Shown here: positions 59,546 to 64,000 of the stretch, in pieces
How positions within the stretch are numbered: position 1 is the stretch's first letter
How the letters are laid out: every line of letters begins with the position of its first letter
The notes under the pieces: model-generated
Database searches by the model: none
The model's input: only the letters and a program-made list of their open reading frames with translations
Told to the model about the DNA's origin: nothing
Assembly (NCBI GenBank): GCA_021229015.1
Contig: CM037788.1
Span: 53,213,360 to 53,277,359 of the forward strand
Reading direction: 5' to 3'
Length of the DNA stretch: 64,000 nucleotides
From: Solen grandis
Lineage: Eukaryota > Mollusca > Bivalvia > Adapedonta > Solenidae
Position numbers and translations under genes: made by a program

Positions 59546-60170
59546 CCATTAGTTCTCATGTTGCGTTCAGTCTCCTAAGATGTTCAGAATGCTGTGTATA
59601 AATAATGTCCTGTATAAGGTCAAATATTTGTTTAAGTTGTAATAAACACAGACATACAGTAACGAACACTAATGAACAGATTATGAATAATCACGCCAGC
59701 AATTTAACAAATTTTCTCCCAAGGTCACCTTGGCTGCTTACAAACAGCAACAACGCGTGTACTACCAGTCATTTTGAAATATAGAAATCAGATTTCGAAA
59801 TGGCTTAATGTGATAATGAATGTAACGAAAATAGCATACCATTAAAAGAGTGACTAAGTCTTGATTTTTAGACGAAATGGGTGGAGTCTTATTGCTGATA
59901 TCTACCCTTAAAGAAAACATGCAGAGATGTTTTAATTATAGTTTTATGTGTAGTCGTGTTTTAAAATCAGAAGGAAGAGGGGGAAGTTAAAAATCTATCA
60001 AATGAATATTAGTGTTACTCTACATAGGTGAAAAGCTATAAACTTGCCATGGACCAAAATGAATATATAATAATACTATCTGTTGATTTATATATTGAAT
60101 TGTTTGATAATATCCTGACACAATCTATCTTAATGATAGTATTTATGATCAATGTGGTTATGAATAGATG

Positions 60171-60350
60171 AAGGTTATCCACTCATCATTAAATTATAAT
60201 CATGGAAAACCCTCCAGTGCAGGTTCAAGCTTTCATTGACTTGGAGTCATAGGCTGTTTGTTCAAAGTCTATAAAGGCTTGTATTAGCAATAGAATTCCC
60301 ATCATCACGTGAAAAATTACGATCGCAATTGAATAATGGATGGATTACTT
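60171..60350. mobile_element. MITE, family 2, copy 2
   Basis: Left aaggttatccactcatcatt aaattataatc and right caattgaataatggatggat tactt form imperfect inverted ends. The interior (aggctgtttgttcaaagtct ataaaggcttg) matches 24110-24155. Confidence 0.65.
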
Positions 60351-60445
60351 TAATACTACAAATCAATTATGATTTAACTGTCTTCATAATTCAATACAAT
60401 GTGAAGATGTTTGGATGATTATAAAACGTATGATGCTGTTGTTAT

Positions 60446-60697
60446 GCGTTGTTGTTGTTGTATTGGGGTTTACCGTCGCTGCGATAGTATTTCAATCATA
60501 TAGCGACGTCCAGCTAATTACAGGTGGAGGAAGACCCCGAGTACACAGAGGTACCCGAGTAGAACCACCGCAAGCCAGCTGGAAGCTTCTTCACATGAAA
60601 AAAATCCGAAGTCCCTACCGGGATTCGAACCCACAACGGTGAGGGGTTGAAAGATTTGTAGTCCACGACTGTAACCGCTCGGCCACGGCGGTCCCTG
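60446..60697 (-). mobile_element. SINE family B, full-length, reversed
   Basis: (gtt)n then gtattggggtttaccgtcgc tgcgatagtatttcaatcat ... gggattcgaacccacaacgg ... aaccgctcggccacggcggt. All modules are present. Confidence 0.85.
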
Positions 60698-60744
60698 TTA
60701 TGCGTTGTGACAGTATTGCGACATACAGCTAAAAACAGGCAGGC

Positions 60745-60870
60745 AGAAAATTACCCCGACCTGACCTCGCATGAAAAATCCGAGTGAACCTGCTTGAACT
60801 CGAACCTATAGCAGCGAGGGGCAAAATGATAGCAGGTCCACTCCCCGGCGGAGCCCACCCATTCCCCTTC
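60745..60870 (-). repeat. SINE family B-like head with different tRNA part
   Basis: cctcgcatgaaaaatccgag tgaacctgcttgaactcgaa cc ... ggtccactccccggcggag resembles the head-body junction of family B in reverse. Confidence 0.45.
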
Positions 60871-62545
60871 ATAAACTGACTTGAACCACATGATCAACTT
60901 TCTATACAATCTAATCTAATCTAATCTACAACCGTCAATGATACACATCGAAACGCTCTACATAAACGATAAATCACATTCGTCTCGCTGTTACCCTAAG
61001 GTGTGAAATTTACTTCATATTTGTTGACGACAGATTGAGTAATATGTATGAAGATTACAAGATTAAGGGTAGACTACAGAGACGTAAAAATAGCTCAAGG
61101 CCATCCTTTACAACATTTATTTACAATAAACATGCAATTCACAAATAAATATTGAAGGATGTCACGTATTTCAACTACTTCAAGTTTTATATACATGTAC
61201 TTTGTATTTCCTTTTGTTGTTGTGTTTTCAAAAAAATGATAATGTATCAGATGTTTTTCAGCTCGTCTGTTTCAAGAAAAAAGTTGAGCAATTATGATTG
61301 TTGGGTCGTCGTTGTTGTTGTCGTTCTCGTGCAAAAATTATAATGTAGCTCATTACTCAAACACCTTAAACAGACAAGCGTTGGCATCCGCATGCTGTGC
61401 TCTTGTTTTGAATGGTGACTACTATTCCAAATTAAAAATAAATATGTTTTAACAACAATAACAACGTCAAAACTCTTTCAATTACAACATCAACTGTTTC
61501 CCCTGACTCGGAATCCTAAAATTCTTCTTTTTATGCTAGCAATGCCAAATCTATTTGGAACTAGAATAGCTTTTCTATTAAGATTATAGCCACTGATTCG
61601 ATAGAGTTACGCGCCCTTTATAGAAATAACCTTTTCTGCGCAATAACCTTTGCAAGACTTCATGTGTTGATTTCATATTTGGTATGCAAGTATATACATG
61701 TAATATCAAAATACGGGTCATGTTCGATTGTAGTTACAATCCACAAATTCGTTATATAAAGTTATGCGCCCTTTATAGGCAAAGTTAATGGATGAGTATA
61801 CTTATCAGGTTACTTATAGTATAATAAGTTGTTATTGAGATCAAAACTAATCATCTGTTTACGAAAGATCATCATCCATGACATTTGTAACAACAAAACT
61901 GCTTCCCTATTTTAGAAATCTGTACTTTGTACCATGATCTTTGATTTGGGCGCATATTGCCCGTCTCAACGGCGCTTTTGTTTATTTTCGAGAATCAAAC
62001 TCAGAGGTGAAGTGCATTACCACCGTGTGAGATAACTCCTGTGTTGTACGCAGTAGTTACCTCCCCTTACAGGTGCTTGCAGGGGAGATCACTGTGTGGA
62101 GTTTGTATCCAGGCACGCATCGGTTACCTTCCCTTGCTATTGCGTTTTGTGCAACATGCATGAACCTCTCAAGCAATGTTAATGTCGTCCGGCACGTGAT
62201 TTCTTGATTAAACACACCTGTAAACATGCTTTTAAACATGTGTATTACCTTCTCACGAACCTGAGGAGAATGTTTGCTGACTGTGACGAGGAATTTAAAT
62301 ATAGCCTTCACAGAAAACCTGAAGTCAAATTAATTTGCTGTATATGATGTTGTCTACATTTTATTTCACTGCTGCTGAAAATCATGGTACTGTTTTGATT
62401 GAGGATTACGTTTAAAACAAATCAATCAATGAACTAAACTTAAAGGATTATCCACACTTCTCTGGGGCAGATATATTCAAATTGCTTAGCTGTGGTAAAA
62501 TTCCATGGGCATCTTCAAAATAATTCAAATGAATCAGAACAGTAT

Positions 62546-62588
62546 TAGAGAGAGAGAGAGAGAGAGACAGAGAGAGAGAAGAGAGAGA
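62546..62588. repeat. (GA)n microsatellite
   Basis: Interrupted GA dinucleotide run. Confidence 0.9.
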
Positions 62589-62848
62589 ATGATTGCGATG
62601 ATAATATGATGTTAGTTTAATCATATTTATTAGTCAAATACTCTAACAGAACAGTTTACAAACTTATACAGAATAGTATTAAATCAAAAGCTAAAAGCTT
62701 ATTGAGATTTTCTCCTCATATGATGTTGATGTGGCTGATGATGTGTTGATAATGATGATGATAAGATTATAATGAAAACGACAATGATGAAAATAATGAG
62801 TTTTTTCATTGTTGTTGATGATGATGATGATGTTGTTGTTTGCTGTAG

Positions 62849-63050
62849 GTGCCACCCAACTAGTTATCGGTCTAGCCAACTGTACGAGTCTGTTCTCCGA
62901 GATGCTGATGTTCTTCTTCGTATTCCGGATCATAGACCGGACAGGCTGTATCCTTTTCATGATCCTTGGACTGCTTGGGTACTGTGTTCGATTCTCAGCT
63001 TTCGCCTCGATCGAAAACCCCTGGTGGTTCTGCCCTTTGAGGTGCTGCAG
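62849..63050 (+). CDS. MFSD6: MFSD6-like transporter, coding exon 4 (apparent -1 frameshift)
   Basis: Acceptor tgctgtag; the phase-1 codon from exon 3 is completed to Gly. ATQLVIGLANCTSLFSEM, FFFVFRIIDRTGCILFMILG and a further helix match helices 8-10 of MFSD6-type proteins. ENPWW then appears in the first frame, but the following conserved LPFEVLQ is in the next frame. One base is missing near ggtggttc (63023-63029); an extra G there would give ENPWWVLPFEVLQ. The donor CTGCAG|GTAAGT is then in phase 0. The last helices and C-terminus lie beyond the window. Confidence 0.75.
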
Positions 63051-64000
63051 GTAAGTTGTTGGTGGATATGAGATTCATCGCACCGAGAAGTGAAACGATT
63101 TAAAATATCGTGTAGCGCGAGAGTAATGTTAAAAGCGTATTATATCGAGATTAGATGAAATCGATATCCGTCGTCGTGAGCCGTAAGTCGTCAGTCGTCA
63201 ACAGTTTACTTTAAAATCTTCTTCTCTGAAACTACTGATGGGAAAGAGATCAGACTTTGCAAGGATGTTCCTAAGGTGATCCCCTATAAAAATGTTCAAA
63301 TGGTTCCGGTCTGTTGCATAATTAGGTCACAGGAGCTAACAATAGATTTTAAAAGTGAAATCTTAAAAAATCTTCTTCTCTGAAACCACAAGGCCTAGAG
63401 CTTAGATATTTGATGCATTGTAATGTAGCAATGTCTAATGGGTCTATACCAAGTTTGTTAAAATCATGACCCTGGGGTCAAATTTAGCCCCGCCCCAGGG
63501 GTCACTTGATTTAACATAGACTAAAATAAAAAAGAATGAAAAATCTTCTTATCAGAAACCACAAGGCCTGGAGTTTAGATATTTGGTGTGTAGCATTGTC
63601 TAATGGGTCTCCACAAAGTTTGTTCAAATCATGACCCTGGGGTCAAAATTGGCCCCGCCCCAGAGGTCACTTGATTTAACATAGACTAATAAAGGAAAAA
63701 CTTAAAAAAACCTTCTACTCAGAAACCAAAAGGCCTTGAGTTTAGATAGTTGGTGTGTAGCATTGTCTAGTGGGTCTCTACCAAGTTTGTTCAAATCATT
63801 ACCCTTGGGTCAAAATTGGCCCCGCCACAGAAGTCACTTGATTTAATATAGACTAATATAGGAAAAACTTGAAAAGTCTTCCTCTCAGGAACCACAAGGC
63901 CTGGAGTTTAGATATATGGTATGTAACATGGGCTAATAGACCTCTACCAAGTTAGTTCAAATCATAGCCATGGGGTCAAAATTGGCCCTGCCCCAGGGGT
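63051..64000 (+). other. Start of intron 4 (runs off the window)
   Basis: GTAAGT donor at 63051. From about 63.2 kb it is filled by the 180-bp-core repeat. Confidence 0.75.
63205..64000 (-). repeat. 180-bp-core pearl-like repeat, reversed, incomplete
   Basis: Four to five units of aaatcttcttctctgaaacc acaaggcctagagcttagat, then gggtctataccaagtttgtt and ccccgccccaggggtcactt. This is the reverse of the 13971-15533 core. The right end is outside the window. Confidence 0.75.

Larger units (their letters stand above)
58939..62848 (+). other. Intron 3 of the MFSD6-like gene
   Basis: Phase 1, from GTATTC to gttgtttgctgtag. Holds two MITEs, SINEs and microsatellites. 59.55-60.16 and 61.0-62.54 kb are otherwise unassigned. 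Near 61.6-61.8 kb, agttacgcgccctttatag recurs about 160 bp apart. Confidence 0.75.

Noticed and set aside
62057..62311. 84-codon minus-strand open frame in intron 3 (contains FMHVAQNAIAREGNRC)
   Set aside because: The composition looks somewhat protein-like, but I recognise no family, it has no partner exons, and it is antisense within an intron. Worth a protein search but not supportable as a gene.
27643..63050. Calling the MFSD6-like locus a pseudogene
   Set aside because: All splice sites and phases are intact and only two single-base changes in G-rich spots break it, which fits consensus error. The question stays open until reads are checked.

Overview
The window looks like nuclear DNA of a bivalve mollusc. 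Its introns are long and AT-rich, and most of the sequence is interspersed repeats. These include pearl-like repeats with tandem cores, (ACGG)n tracts and a terminal hairpin, plus tRNA-headed SINEs ending in a common tail. The species cannot be named from sequence alone.

Only one host gene is well supported. It is an MFSD6-like major facilitator superfamily membrane protein on the + strand, split into at least four coding exons: 27643-28424, 56835-56989, 58776-58938 and 62849-63050. Phases agree at every junction (2, 0, 1, 0) and the gene runs off the right edge. Intron 1 is 28.4 kb. Exons 2 and 4 each carry one apparent single-base indel in a run of G, so the gene is either mis-sequenced or newly broken.

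Layout: 1-3623 is pearl-like repeats. 3624-8546 is a nested complex of long inverted repeats, with a fold-back element and ATCGTAT-rich subterminal arrays. 8547-9199 is more repeat plus a hAT transposase remnant. About 9.48-12.12 kb and 15.9-20.8 kb are homopolymer-rich, low-quality-looking sequence; the second block ends at a 100-N gap. 13.97-15.53 kb and 16.08-17.23 kb are pearl-like elements, with a reverse-transcriptase scrap between them. 21-27 kb is mostly unrecognised sequence with SINEs, MITEs and a fold-back. 27.5-64 kb is the MFSD6-like gene and its introns.

The most striking object is a 38-bp satellite of about 250 copies (39.5-49.3 kb) inside intron 1. It contains two blocks where monomers decay almost only by deletion, which points to unpolished long-read consensus more than biology. 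Other points of interest are nested transposon structures, two SINE families sharing a 3' tail, TA-flanked MITEs, and pearl-like elements that share end modules but carry different tandem cores. No bacterial, phage, CRISPR or operon-like system is present.
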